64,000 nt of DNA from Saccharopolyspora indica (GCF_027853965.1 NZ_JAQGLB010000009.1:186001-250000); one strand, 5' to 3'. Positions 7,626-18,291 are shown, numbered from the stretch's first letter. Translations and numbers: made by a program. Notes: generated by a model from the sequence alone, not told the origin.

Positions 7626-8666
7626 GTGATCGTGACCGCCACCTCACCACCGCCCACCCGCAACGCCTCCCGGCGCCGCACGCACTGGGCACCGGTGCTG
7701 GGGCTCGTCGTCCTGTCTCCGATCGCCGCCGAATACCTGAGCGGTTACCACGGTCAGCGGCTGTCGGACCTGCCCGGGCTGCTGCTGTCCATCGGCATCG
7801 TCGGCCCGCTCTACGGCGGCATCGCCGTCTTGCTGCGCGAGGTCGCCAGGCGGACCGGGCGGGGCTGGCCGACGATCTTGCTGCTGGCGGCGGCGTTCGG
7901 GCTGGTCCAAGCGGGCCTCATCGACCAGGCCCTGGTCGACCGGGACTCGTTCAGCGGCTCGGTCTACTGGCAGGAGCTGCCCGCGTACCTGCCGTGGGCC
8001 GGGATCGACGTCAGCCAGCTGCTGGTGTTCGTCGGCGGCCACGCGATGCTCAGCTTCGGCGCACCGATCGCGGTGGTGGAGGCGTGCTCCGGGAGGCGGG
8101 CGCGTGAACCCTGGCTCGGTCCCGGCGGCATGGTCGTGATCGTGCTGGCCTATCTCGGTGGTGCCGCGGTGATCCTGTCGGACGTCCTCACCGCCGGTCC
8201 CGCTCCTGCTGGAGTGCTCGCCACCGTCGCGGCGATCGTCGTAGTGCTGGTGGTCGTCGCGCTGCGCCTGCCGCGAGTTCCCGAGCGCCGCACCGGAACG
8301 GGTCGGGTGCCACCGGTTTGGCTGCTCGGGGCGGGCGCTCTGCTCCTGTTCACCGTGCACGTCGTCGCACGTGGCCCGGAACCGGGCCCGTGGGCGTGGC
8401 CGAGCATCGCCGTGTCGGTGGTCGTGCTGGCGGTCGCTGGTGTCCTGCTCGTGCACTGGTCGAGGCAGAAGGGCTGGACACCGCGACACGAGCTGGCCGT
8501 CGCCGCCGCTCCGCTGCTGTGCACGGCCGGGATGGCGTTCGCCGTTCCCGCCCTGGTGCCGGGCAGCGATGTCGACAAGTACGCGTCCAACGCCGTGTTC
8601 CTGCTGGCAGTGATCTGTCTGCTGGTCTGGGCGGCGCGGCGGACGACTCGGATTTCCGGAGGGTGA
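7626..8666 (+). CDS. Polytopic membrane protein of unknown function
   Basis: I do not recognise the family. The 346 residues contain roughly nine to ten hydrophobic segments with short loops; a stretch EVARRTGRGWPTILLLAAAFGLVQAGLIDQAL recalls membrane proteins of the CPBP/abortive-infection type only in general texture. Start is GTG 7626 or GTG 7632, two codons apart, neither with a well-spaced ribosome site. The stop TGA overlaps the ATG of the following hydrolase by one base, so the two are translationally coupled and jointly controlled by the divergent TetR gene. Confidence 0.75.
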   Translation: MIVTATSPPPTRNASRRRTHWAPVLGLVVLSPIAAEYLSGYHGQRLSDLPGLLLSIGIVGPLYGGIAVLLREVARRTGRGWPTILLLAAAFGLVQAGLIDQALVDRDSFSGSVYWQELPAYLPWAGIDVSQLLVFVGGHAMLSFGAPIAVVEACSGRRAREPWLGPGGMVVIVLAYLGGAAVILSDVLTAGPAPAGVLATVAAIVVVLVVVALRLPRVPERRTGTGRVPPVWLLGAGALLLFTVHVVARGPEPGPWAWPSIAVSVVVLAVAGVLLVHWSRQKGWTPRHELAVAAAPLLCTAGMAFAVPALVPGSDVDKYASNAVFLLAVICLLVWAARRTTRISGG

Positions 8667-9535
8667 TGGCAGTGCTCGCTGAACCGACGTTCGTCCTGGT
8701 GCCGGGGATGGCCTCCACCGCCGCGGTCTGGTCACCCGTGGTCGGTGCGCTGGCCGAGCGCGGAGCCCGCGCTTGCCCGGTCGAGCTGCCGGGGCACGGG
8801 TTCGACACGCGCTTCCCCGACGGCTTCGCCGGATCGCAAGATCAGGACCTGCTGGCCGGTGCGCCTTCGCCGATCGCCGATCGCACGCTCGACGACTACA
8901 CCGACCACGTCCGCGCCATCGTCGAGAAGGTCGCCGCGCACGGCCCGGTCGTGCTGGTCGGCCACAGCCTCGGCGGAAACGTGGTCACCCGGGTCGCCAA
9001 CGCGGTGCCGGGCGAGCTGGCGATGCTGGTCTACGTCTGCGCCTACTGCTGCGTCGACGCTCCGACCGTGCTGTCCTACGCCCCGCGAGATCCCGACCCC
9101 GACAGCCCGCTGGCCCGTGCCCGCCGGCTGGCCTGGATCGGCGATCCCGCGTCGACCGGTGCTTCCCGCACCAACCCCCGCACAGCCGATCGCGAGGTCA
9201 TCGACGCGCAGCACGCCCTGCTGATGGCCGACCTCGACCGGGAGAAGGTCCCAGCCGCACTCGCCTACGCCCTGCAACCGGACGAATCGGTCCAAGCGCT
9301 CGCCGGGGCGGCGCAGGCGAATCCGGCGACCTGGGGCACGGTCCCGCGCGCGTACCTGCGGACCCGGCGGGACGAGGTGATCCCGCTCGACGTGCAAGAC
9401 CGCATGATCGCCGAAGCGGACGCCGCGACCCCGGAGAACCCGTTCGCGGTGCGCGATCTCGACACCAGCCACCTGGTGCCGTTGACCAGGCCGGGCAAGC
9501 TCGCCGATCACCTGGTCGCGCTCGCCCGGACCTGA
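8666..9535 (+). CDS. Alpha/beta hydrolase
   Basis: A 289-residue cytoplasmic alpha/beta hydrolase. Motifs: FVLVPGMASTAAVWSPVV (HG-like oxyanion strand replaced by PG), nucleophile elbow GHSLGG (about residue 106), acid in RTRRDEVIPLDVQ, and catalytic His in LDTSHLVPLTRP. The layout resembles the AB-hydrolase-6 group with esterase or lactonase members. Start ATG 8666 overlaps the upstream stop and has GGAGGG before it. Being coupled to the membrane protein behind a TetR operator suggests a small detoxification or signal-degradation unit; this is inference. Confidence 0.88.
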   Translation: MAVLAEPTFVLVPGMASTAAVWSPVVGALAERGARACPVELPGHGFDTRFPDGFAGSQDQDLLAGAPSPIADRTLDDYTDHVRAIVEKVAAHGPVVLVGHSLGGNVVTRVANAVPGELAMLVYVCAYCCVDAPTVLSYAPRDPDPDSPLARARRLAWIGDPASTGASRTNPRTADREVIDAQHALLMADLDREKVPAALAYALQPDESVQALAGAAQANPATWGTVPRAYLRTRRDEVIPLDVQDRMIAEADAATPENPFAVRDLDTSHLVPLTRPGKLADHLVALART

Positions 9536-9541
9536 CGATCG

Positions 9542-10525
9542 CTACTCGATCTCGGCGATCAGCGCGTCGCGCTCCGCTTCGGGGAGGAACGAGGCGCGGA
9601 ACGAGTCGGCGGCGAACTGCCGCAGCACCGAGTCGTCGAGCTTCAGAGCTTCTTGCAGCGCGGTGAAGTTCTCACCGACGTAGCCGCCGAAGTAGGACGG
9701 GTCGTCGGAGTTGATCGTCACCAGCACACCGGCGTCCAGCAGTCGCGGCAGCGGGTGCTGGGACAGCTCCGGCACGCAGCGCAGGCGGACGTTGGACAGC
9801 GGGCACACCGTCAGCGGAGTGCGATCATCGGCGAGGCGCTTGAGCAGCGCGGCGTCCTCCACCGACCGGATGCCGTGGTCCACGCGCTCCACGCCGAGCA
9901 CGTCGATGGCCTGCCAGACGTACTCCGGCGGCCCCTCCTCGCCCGCGTGCGCGACCACGTGCAGGCCCGCGTCGCGGGCCCGGGTGAAGACCGGCTCGAA
10001 CAGCTGCGGCGGGTGGCCCACCTCGGCGGAATCCAGGCCGATGCCGTCGATCTGCTCCAGGTGCGGCTGCAACGTCTCCCAGGTCGCCAGCGCCTCCTGG
10101 GGCCCGAGATCGCGCAGGAAGCACGCGATCAGCCGGGTGGAGATGCCGAAGCGCTCCCGGCTGGTCCGCAGCGACTCGGTCAGCCCGGTCACCACCTCCG
10201 CCAGCGGGACGCCGCGGGAGACGTGGGCCTGCGGGTCGAAGAAGATCTCGGCGTGGCGGACGCCCTGCTCGCGGGCCCTGGCCAGGTACGCGTCGGTGAG
10301 ATCGGTGAAGTCCTGCGCGGTGCGCAGCACGGCCATCGACAGGTAGTAGAGGTCGAGGAAGGACTGCAGGTCGTCGAAGACGTACCGGCGGCGCAGGTCG
10401 TCCACGGTCGCGAAGGGCAGCTCCACGCCGTTGCGCCGGGCGAGGCCGAACACCAGCTCCGGTTCGATGGTTCCTTCGATGTGCAGGTGCAGCTCGGCCT
10501 TGGGCAGCGTCAAGCCCAACGACAT
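9542..10525 (-). CDS. Adenine deaminase of the adenosine-deaminase fold (AAH1 type)
   Basis: A 327-residue zinc amidohydrolase. Metal ligands sit in ELHLHIEGT (residues about 11-19), HAGEEGPPEYVW and NSDDPSYFGGY. Compared with true adenosine deaminases, the blocks FFDPQAHVSRG, GLDSAEVGHPP and ERVDHGIR are those of the adenine deaminase branch (yeast Aah1 and its Pseudomonas homologue), which convert adenine to hypoxanthine in purine salvage. The start ATG 10525 has GGAGGA seven bases upstream; a TTG five codons earlier is less likely. Monocistronic, convergent with the hydrolase gene. Confidence 0.85.
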   Translation of the reverse strand: MSLGLTLPKAELHLHIEGTIEPELVFGLARRNGVELPFATVDDLRRRYVFDDLQSFLDLYYLSMAVLRTAQDFTDLTDAYLARAREQGVRHAEIFFDPQAHVSRGVPLAEVVTGLTESLRTSRERFGISTRLIACFLRDLGPQEALATWETLQPHLEQIDGIGLDSAEVGHPPQLFEPVFTRARDAGLHVVAHAGEEGPPEYVWQAIDVLGVERVDHGIRSVEDAALLKRLADDRTPLTVCPLSNVRLRCVPELSQHPLPRLLDAGVLVTINSDDPSYFGGYVGENFTALQEALKLDDSVLRQFAADSFRASFLPEAERDALIAEIE

Positions 10526-10585
10526 CTGGCGGTCCTCCAAAAAGCTCGCTCGGTCGGGTTACCGGCGGTCAACGGTAACGACCGG

Positions 10586-11173
10586 TCACTCCGGGCGAAC
10601 GGCGCGGGCCTGCACCTGCGCGCCCGCCCTGCCGGGCGGTTGCCAGGCCCACACCTGCACGTCGGTGAACCCGGCCGCCCGCACGTCCGAGTCGAGCCCG
10701 GCGCGACCGCCGGGCAACCACTGGGCGTGGGTGGACAGCAGCAGAGCGCCACCGGGGCGCAGCACTCGGCGCAGCTCGGCGAGCGCCGCGATCCGGTCCG
10801 GCCACAGCTGCACGTTGTTGACGCTCAGCGCCACGTCGAACGCGGCGTCCGGCTGGCCGGTCGACTCGGCGTCGCCGTCCTGCAGCGCCACGTTCGCCAG
10901 GCCGGTGCAGCGGTGCGCGGCGGCATGCCGCATCTGCTCGGAAGGCTCGACGCCCACCACCTGGGCCGCCTGCCCGGCGGCCTCCCGCAGTCCCACACCG
11001 GGGCCGGGCCCGATGACCAGCACCCGCTCGGCGCCGGAGAGCCGGGCCAGCCGGACGACCTGGTGCTCGGTGGCCGCGTTGTGGTGGGCCATCAGCCAGC
11101 CGCCCACGGTGCCCAGCAAACCGCGCGGGTGACCGAAAGCACGGTCCAGGGCGAACTCCGGAAAACCACTCAT
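10586..11173 (-). CDS. Class I SAM-dependent methyltransferase
   Basis: A 195-residue methyltransferase. SAM-binding motif I is VLVIGPGPGVGLREAA (about residues 50-65) with the acidic end of motif II in VGVEPSEQMRHAA; motif IV region AFDVALSVNNVQLWPD and the post-motif ELRRVLRPGGALLLS follow. This order matches methyltransferase-11/25 domains acting on small molecules. The N-terminal segment AFGHPRGLLGTVGGWLMAHHNAATE suggests a short helical cap. Substrate unknown. Divergent from lepA with a 130-bp gap. Confidence 0.85.
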   Translation of the reverse strand: MSGFPEFALDRAFGHPRGLLGTVGGWLMAHHNAATEHQVVRLARLSGAERVLVIGPGPGVGLREAAGQAAQVVGVEPSEQMRHAAAHRCTGLANVALQDGDAESTGQPDAAFDVALSVNNVQLWPDRIAALAELRRVLRPGGALLLSTHAQWLPGGRAGLDSDVRAAGFTDVQVWAWQPPGRAGAQVQARAVRPE

Positions 11174-11303
11174 ACGACCAGCTCAGCACCGTGCGAGCGG
11201 CGGTGGCATCGGGGATGACCCGGAGTTGGACATCGGGCACTTGGCGTGTCGTGGGACCATGGGGTGAACCCCCGCACCAGCCGACATCCGCGAGGAACAC
11301 TGA

Positions 11304-13154
<1,851 letters not shown>

Positions 13155-13169
13155 CGCGATCTCCCACCG

Positions 13170-13201
13170 GTGCCGTCCTTCCCGCCTGGGGAGGACGGCA
13201 C
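13170..13201 (+). terminator. Terminator after lepA
   Basis: GTGCCGTCC (13170-13178) pairs with GGACGGCAC (13193-13201), extended inward by TTCCC with GGGGA around a GCCT loop: a 14-bp stem sixteen bases after the stop codon. T-rich bases follow only loosely (TTGGCGTTC). Confidence 0.75.
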
Positions 13202-13380
13202 TTGGCGTTCTGGCGGGATTTTCGCGGAAGGCGTTCCGCCGCCCGCGGTCGCCGATCGTGCGAGGCGACCACGCTGATCGAGTGAGGCCTCGGGGCAGAA
13301 GGGTGCGTGCACGGGCGCGCGGTGACACCGCGAACCAGACTTCGAAGCGCACACCTCAACCCCCGAATGGAGACTGAGCA

Positions 13381-13551
13381 ATGCGTTTGCGTTCGTTCGT
13401 GCTCGTGATGCTGGCGGCAACGGGACTCGGCCTGCTGGGCGGCGGCCCGGCCTTCGCCGGCGGCGTCCACGATGCCATCGATGGCACTGTGGCCACGGCT
13501 GACAAGGTCATCGACCCGGTTCGGAAGCTGGAAGTCACCGTGCTCGGTTGA
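13381..13551 (+). CDS. Small secreted peptide precursor (56 aa)
   Basis: I do not recognise a family. ATG 13381, with GGAG eight bases before it, opens a 56-codon frame. The first about 26 residues form a clean Sec signal peptide (MRLRS, hydrophobic core VLVMLAATGLGLLG, then PAFA-GG). The predicted mature part is only about 30 residues, GGVHDAIDGTVATADKVIDPV and a short tail, with regular spacing of hydrophobic residues that would make an amphipathic helix. It has its own hairpins on both sides, so it looks monocistronic. Short secreted peptides of this form occur in mycelial actinobacteria but the function is not inferable. Confidence 0.7.
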   Translation: MRLRSFVLVMLAATGLGLLGGGPAFAGGVHDAIDGTVATADKVIDPVRKLEVTVLG

Positions 13552-13561
13552 CGGCGCCGAT

Positions 13562-13605
13562 CAGCAGCGAGGCCCCGCATCGCAGGTGCGGGGCCTCAGC
13601 TGCTG
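13562..13605. terminator. Bidirectional terminator between the secreted peptide gene and zapE
   Basis: GAGGCCCCGCA (13569-13579) pairs perfectly with TGCGGGGCCTC (13587-13597) around a 7-base loop, and the stem extends with CAGCAGC/GCTGCTG at the base with one bulged A. It overlaps the zapE stop codon and lies between convergent genes. Confidence 0.8.
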
Positions 13606-14600
13606 GACCCGAGGAGCGCGAGGCGGCTGGCGGTCCGGTCGGTGTCGCGGCCGCGGGCCAGGGTGCTCGCGATGTCCTGCTGGGCCACCACGTGCAGGGT
13701 CGCGTCCTTTTCGGACAGCACGTCCACGAGGTTGGCGAAACGCTGCTGTGCCTCGGCATCGCGGTGCGTCAACCTCGGGACGCCGGTGATCACCCACGTG
13801 CTGAACCGCGCGGCGAGCACGAGGTAGTCCTTCGTCGAGGTGGCGGTCGCGCACAGGTCGTCGAAGTCGAACCACACCACGCCGTCGCGCACAGCCGAAG
13901 CGCGCAGGGGGCGTCCGTCGACGTCGAGCAGCGTTCCTCCGGCTGCTGTGGGGATCCGGAGGTGCTCGGGCGGCGACGTCGACCAGGTTCCGCTCGCGAA
14001 GCCCGGGTTCCCGCGTCCGCCTGCTCGCCGGTAGTCCGGGCCGCCGCCGAGCTCGACCACGTTCAGATGCCCTTCGAGGAGTTCGATCGCGGGCTGGAAC
14101 AGGTGGTGGAACAGCGGGTTGGGCAGCAGATCGGCGGGGCGGTAGTTCGAGGTGGTCACGAGCGTGACGCGGCGTGCGAGCAGGGTGCGCAGCAGCTTGG
14201 TGGCCAGCACGGCATCACCGGGATCGTGCACGTGGAACTCGTCGAAGCACAGCAGGTCAGTGCCGCCGACGAGTTCGGCGATCGCGCTGTTCACGGCGTT
14301 CGTCCGGTGCGATGACCGGGTTCGCGCGATTACCCGGTGCAGCTGGTCGAAGAAGTCGTGGAAGTGCACTCGCAGCTTGGCCGGGACGGGCACTTCGGCG
14401 AAGAACGTGTTTACCAGGAAGCTCTTGCCGCGCCCGACCGGGCCGTGCAGGTACAGGCCGCGCGGGCGGCGGAAGCGCTTCCGCAGGGCGGTGCCCAACC
14501 CGGCGAGTTCGTCGGCCACCAGCTGCTGCGCGGCGTCGAGTTCGAAGCCCTCGCGCGCGGCGGCCAGGTCGAAGCGTTCGCGCAGATCGGGGTTGTGCAT
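13596..14600 (-). CDS. zapE: ZapE/AFG1-like ATPase
   Basis: A 334-residue P-loop ATPase. Walker A is HGPVGRGKS (about residue 54-62), Walker B is LLCFDEFHVHDPGDA, and sensor-1 is TLVTTSNYRPADL. These are the signature of the AFG1/ZapE family, which in Escherichia coli destabilises FtsZ polymers under stress and in mitochondria handles damaged inner-membrane proteins. The starting ATG 14600 is directly behind an operator-like palindrome shared with a divergent TetR gene, unusual control for a gene generally regarded as housekeeping. Confidence 0.88.
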   Translation of the reverse strand: MHNPDLRERFDLAAAREGFELDAAQQLVADELAGLGTALRKRFRRPRGLYLHGPVGRGKSFLVNTFFAEVPVPAKLRVHFHDFFDQLHRVIARTRSSHRTNAVNSAIAELVGGTDLLCFDEFHVHDPGDAVLATKLLRTLLARRVTLVTTSNYRPADLLPNPLFHHLFQPAIELLEGHLNVVELGGGPDYRRAGGRGNPGFASGTWSTSPPEHLRIPTAAGGTLLDVDGRPLRASAVRDGVVWFDFDDLCATATSTKDYLVLAARFSTWVITGVPRLTHRDAEAQQRFANLVDVLSEKDATLHVVAQQDIASTLARGRDTDRTASRLALLGSSS

Positions 14601-14607
14601 CGCTCAC

Positions 14608-14640
14608 CTCTACGTTCATAGAGCCTCTATCGATGTAGAG
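14608..14640. promoter_or_regulatory. TetR operator between zapE and tetR
   Basis: A 33-bp interrupted dyad: CTCTAC (14608-14613) and ATAGAG (14618-14623) mirrored by CTCTAT (14625-14630) and GTAGAG (14635-14640) about the central C. It lies only 8 bases from the zapE start and 28 from the regulator start. Confidence 0.7.
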
Positions 14641-14667
14641 TATCGGTGGGATGGGGGAGGTCGAGTC

Positions 14668-15264
14668 ATGTGTGAGCAAGACCGCCGCACACGCATCGCC
14701 GACGCCGCGATCGAACTCGTCGCGGAGCAGGGCGCTCGGGCGCTGACGCACCTGGCCGTCGACACGAGGTTGGGGCTGCCGCGCGGCTCGACGTCGTACT
14801 ACGTGCGCACTCGTCGGGCGCTGCTGGAAGCTGCGGTGAAGCGGCTGTCGGTGCGGGCGCGGGAGGACTTCGACGCCTTCGCCGGTTCGGACTTCGCGCC
14901 ATCCCCGGACGTTCGTGCTGCGGCCGACCGGATCGCGGTGCACCTGGACCGCATGCTGGGGGAGCGGCGCAACGACACCATCGCGAGGTATGCGCTGGTC
15001 GCGGAAGTGACTGCGACGGCCGAACTGCACGAGCCGTTGGCGCGGGCGGCCTTCTCCGAACAGCTGGCGGTGGGCCTGATGGAGTCCCTGCAGGCGCCCG
15101 ATCCGGCCGCAGCTGGCGCTGATCTGGTCAGCCTGTGCGAGGGATTGGTCTTCGACCGGGTGATCGGCAGCCGATCACTGGATGCGCCCGAGCCGGGCAG
15201 TAAAGCCAGCCGGGAGCAGCTTTCGCGGGCGGTTGAGGCATTCCTGCGGGGTGCGGCCAGGTGA
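14668..15264 (+). CDS. TetR-family transcriptional regulator
   Basis: A 198-residue regulator. Helix-turn-helix: RTRIADAAIELVAEQGARALTHLAVDTRLGLPRGSTSYYVRTRRALLEAAV (about residues 7-57), with the STSYYVRTR recognition region typical of one TetR subgroup. C-terminal region (ARYALVAEVTATAELHEPLARAAF) unassigned. The ATG 14668 follows GGGGGAGG with good spacing; in-frame sequence further upstream would read antisense to zapE and is rejected. Likely autoregulated and controlling zapE through the dyad between them. Confidence 0.88.
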   Translation: MCEQDRRTRIADAAIELVAEQGARALTHLAVDTRLGLPRGSTSYYVRTRRALLEAAVKRLSVRAREDFDAFAGSDFAPSPDVRAAADRIAVHLDRMLGERRNDTIARYALVAEVTATAELHEPLARAAFSEQLAVGLMESLQAPDPAAAGADLVSLCEGLVFDRVIGSRSLDAPEPGSKASREQLSRAVEAFLRGAAR

Positions 15265-15472
15265 ACGGCCTGCGGCGGGAAGTGGATGACGGGCCGAGGA
15301 GGACGCTCGGCCGCGGTCAGTTCTCCCCGGTCATGCCGCGCGCGGCGCAGGTTGGACCGGTGTCGTCAAACCCGGTGTCGAGGTGCGAGGTTCGCGTTGT
15401 TCTGCGAAGCAGGTCTGGTGGCAAATGCCCCGCATGTCCGCCGGATGTCCTTCGCGGTCGACGGTGCTGTGA

Positions 15473-16576
15473 TCAGGTGCGTGCTTCGAGCGCCTTGCGG
15501 TAGCGGTCGGCGGCGTCCTCCACCACGCCCATGTTGAAGGCCGTGCTGCCGGGTTCGCGCTCTTCGGCGAGGAGCTGGAAGACCCAGAGGGGTGCGTTGA
15601 CCTCCTCGAATCCCTGCGGGGTGTTGGAGCGGATCAGCGGGACGTTCGCGTAGAGGGAGGGAACGTCCGAGTGCTGGTAGCTCCAGCGGGCGGGCCATGC
15701 GCGAATCGCGGTTTCGCCCAGGTACCTGACCGCGCCATCGACGAAACCGTCCGCCGCAGCGGCCTTCACGGCATCGCTGCTGTCGTAGCGGTCCAGGATC
15801 AGGTCCTCGAGTGCGGACAGCGAATCGAGGGAGAAGTCGAACGGGAAGTCGGCGGGCAGGTGTTCAGCTCGCCAGCGCGCCAACGCGGTGTCCATTCCGG
15901 TCAGCCACCGGTCGAGGAAACTCCGGGACTCCTCGTCCATGTACCGGAGATCGTCGGCCAAGTACCAGGCGAGGGTGTCCGGTGCTTCCGGGAGCTCACC
16001 GTCCAGTGGGCCAGACCTGCCCCAGCTGTCCACGGGGAGGTCGAACTCCTCGCGAAGCGCATGCGCTTGATCGGGCGTGACCAGGATGTGCCAGATGCCT
16101 GCGAAGTCGCCCTGCTCGGCCACCGGGAAGAACTCGCGGGGGTCGTTTTCCCCGGGCGCGAGGTCGCCGAAGGAGTCCAGGACCGTGGTCAGGTCCAAGC
16201 CCGCGGTGGACTCGTGGTCCAGCGCCCACCAGAACGACCGTCCGTTGCGCCGGAAGTGCAGGCTCTCTTCGCCGTCCTCGTCCTCAACGAGCTCGATGTC
16301 GTCGATCAGCACCGAACCGCCGGAACAGGCAGCCGCCGCTCGCAGGAGCTCCGCGTACTCGTCCTCGGGATCGTCGACCTTGTCGGTCGGGACCAGCACG
16401 CCCAAGCCGAGACCGCCGAGAACCTGGACCAGTTCGGACGTGCTGCGTTCCGCGTCGTGATCTGCCGGAGCGTCGAGCTCTGCCAGCGCGGCTGCGGCTC
16501 GCGCGTCGGTCACGGCACCGAGCTCCACCAGCCTGTCCACCAGAGCTCGGAACGACCGAGGACCTTTGTTGAGCAT
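15473..16576 (-). CDS. Hypothetical protein, unrecognised
   Basis: I do not recognise this 367-residue protein. It is acidic and soluble, with no signal peptide or membrane segment. The middle has a run of Asp/Glu (DDIELVEDEDGEESLHF) followed by FRRNGRSFWWALDHESTAG, and two regions rich in Trp and aromatic residues (TLAWYLADDLRYMDEESRSFLDRWLTGMDTALARWRAEHLP). Codon usage is as GC-biased at position three as its neighbours, supporting a real gene. Ends are flanked by 208 and 130 bp of non-coding DNA, so it is a single-gene unit. Could be a conserved actinobacterial immunity or SMI1-like protein, but that is only an impression. Confidence 0.7.
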   Translation of the reverse strand: MLNKGPRSFRALVDRLVELGAVTDARAAAALAELDAPADHDAERSTSELVQVLGGLGLGVLVPTDKVDDPEDEYAELLRAAAACSGGSVLIDDIELVEDEDGEESLHFRRNGRSFWWALDHESTAGLDLTTVLDSFGDLAPGENDPREFFPVAEQGDFAGIWHILVTPDQAHALREEFDLPVDSWGRSGPLDGELPEAPDTLAWYLADDLRYMDEESRSFLDRWLTGMDTALARWRAEHLPADFPFDFSLDSLSALEDLILDRYDSSDAVKAAAADGFVDGAVRYLGETAIRAWPARWSYQHSDVPSLYANVPLIRSNTPQGFEEVNAPLWVFQLLAEEREPGSTAFNMGVVEDAADRYRKALEART

Positions 16577-16632
16577 GGCGGGATTCTCGCAGGTCCGGGC
16601 ATTGTTCCGGCGGTGCTTCGCGAAGATCGTTT

Positions 16633-16659
16633 CAGCGGCCGGGCCGCTGTCGCGACAGC
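16633..16659. terminator. Overlapping hairpins downstream of ramB
   Basis: CAGCGGC-CGG-GCCGCTG (16633-16649) overlaps a perfect 14-bp palindrome GCTGTCGCGACAGC (16646-16659); only one can form at a time. They lie 48 bases past the ramB stop and are its probable terminator. No T-run. Confidence 0.45.
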
Positions 16660-16706
16660 GCCGGGGCTCGGTGAATGGCCGAGGTCATCGCCGAACCGCG
16701 TCCTGA

Positions 16707-18173
16707 TCAGCTCTGGTGGGCCTCCACGAAGGCGTAGACGTCGGCTTCGTCCACACCGGGGAAGGTGTCCGCGGGGAGCGCGGCGAGCACGTGCGAGTGC
16801 GCCCGCGCCGAGGGCCACACCATGCCCTCCCAGCGGCTGGCCAGGTCCGCGGGCGGGCGCTGGCAGCACTCGCCGTTCGGGCACTTGGACTTGGAGTGGT
16901 TGTTGGTGTCGCGCCCGCGGAACCAGCGCGACTCGGCGTAGGGCACGCCGAGGGTGATCGCGAAGTCGCGGCCGCGGCTCGGGTCGACGTGCGCGACGCA
17001 CCAGTGGGTCGCACCCGGCTTGTCGGTGTACTGGTAGTAGGTCGAGTAGCGGTCCTGGGAGGCGAACACCTGGCGGCCGGACCAGTACCGGCACATCCGC
17101 TGCCCCTCGATCGCGCCGGTCGCGTCGCTGGGGAAGACCAGGCCGTCGTTCTCGTAGGCCTTGTAGATGATGCCGGTCTCGTCGTTGCGCACGAAGTGGC
17201 AGACCAGGTCCAGGTACTGGGTGGCCAGGTTGGTGAAGCGGTGCGCCGCCATCTCGTAGGACACCGAGAAGACGTCCCGCATGTCCTCCACCGCGAGGTC
17301 GCGCTCGGCCTTCGCGTCCTGCAGGAACGGCACCGCGGTCTGCTCGGGCACCAGGACGGCGGCGGCGAAGTAGTTCGCCTCGACGCGCTGCCGCAGGAAG
17401 TCCGCGAAGTCGCGGGGCTGGCTGTGGCCGAGGGTCAGGTGGCCGAGCGTCTGCAGCAGGATCGTCCGGGGGCTGTGCATGCCCAGCGATTCGCGGCGCA
17501 GGAAGATCCGGCGGTTCTTCAGATCGGTGACCGAGCGGACGGAGCGCGGCAGGTCGGTGACGAACCGCAGCCCGAAGCCGAGGTGGGTGGCGATCGCCTG
17601 GATCTGCCCCTCCGACAGCGGTCCGCCGTGGTAGCCGACCTTGTCCAGGATGCCCGCGGCCGCCTTCTCGATCTCCGGGAAGTAGTTGCCGTGCTTGCGC
17701 ATCATCTGGCGCAGCTCGGCGTTGGCCTTGCGGGCTTCCTCCGGGGTGGCGACCTGCTTGGTCTCCCGGCGCCTGAGCTCCTCGTAGAGCGCGAGCACGT
17801 GCTCCAGCGCCTCGGTGGGCACGCGCTTGCCGACCTTCAGCGGCGGCACGCCGAGTCGCTGGTAGATCGGGTCGAGCTGCGCCTTCTCCACGGCGATCTC
17901 CAGCTCGGCGCGCCGGTTCGGCGGCTTCTTGGACAGCAGTTCGTCGACGGAGGTGCCCAGCGCATCGGCCAGCCCGCGCAGCAGCGACAGCTTCGGCTCG
18001 CGGTGGCCGTTCTCCAGCAGCGACAGCTGCGACGGCGCGCGCCCGACCCGTTCACCCAGCTCGACGAGGGTGAGTCCGGCGGCGCGGCGCAAGTGCCGCA
18101 GGCGCTGACCGAACACCAGAAGGTCGTGTTCCGTCGAAAAATTGCGGTCTTCTTCGCTGGCGAACTCCGTCAT
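16707..18173 (-). CDS. ramB: RamB-type regulator of acetate metabolism
   Basis: A 488-residue cytoplasmic regulator. Residues about 18-75 are an XRE helix-turn-helix ([24 protein letters not shown] then [16 protein letters not shown]). The centre ([36 protein letters not shown]) is the IrrE-like peptidase remnant and the C-terminus has the [11 protein letters not shown] cysteine motif of the short-chain fatty acyl regulator family. Corynebacterium RamB (474 aa) and its mycobacterial counterpart bind near aceA, aceB and pta-ack. Here the gene is directly divergent from aceA, the same pairing, so regulation of isocitrate lyase is well supported. Confidence 0.93.
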   Translation of the reverse strand: MTEFASEEDRNFSTEHDLLVFGQRLRHLRRAAGLTLVELGERVGRAPSQLSLLENGHREPKLSLLRGLADALGTSVDELLSKKPPNRRAELEIAVEKAQLDPIYQRLGVPPLKVGKRVPTEALEHVLALYEELRRRETKQVATPEEARKANAELRQMMRKHGNYFPEIEKAAAGILDKVGYHGGPLSEGQIQAIATHLGFGLRFVTDLPRSVRSVTDLKNRRIFLRRESLGMHSPRTILLQTLGHLTLGHSQPRDFADFLRQRVEANYFAAAVLVPEQTAVPFLQDAKAERDLAVEDMRDVFSVSYEMAAHRFTNLATQYLDLVCHFVRNDETGIIYKAYENDGLVFPSDATGAIEGQRMCRYWSGRQVFASQDRYSTYYQYTDKPGATHWCVAHVDPSRGRDFAITLGVPYAESRWFRGRDTNNHSKSKCPNGECCQRPPADLASRWEGMVWPSARAHSHVLAALPADTFPGVDEADVYAFVEAHQS

Positions 18174-18291
18174 GGCGTTGATGCTAGCAGAAAAATCTCA
18201 AAAATTATCGCGGAAATATGGTCGTGTTTGGCTGGACCGGGGGCAAAACTGGGATCCAACAGGCCGCAGGAGAGCCCGGAAGGGGAACAAG

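Noticed and set aside
18142..18291. Longer aceA start at 18142
   Set aside because: Would overlap the ramB start and read through the A/T-rich promoter; the isocitrate lyase homology begins at ATG 18292.
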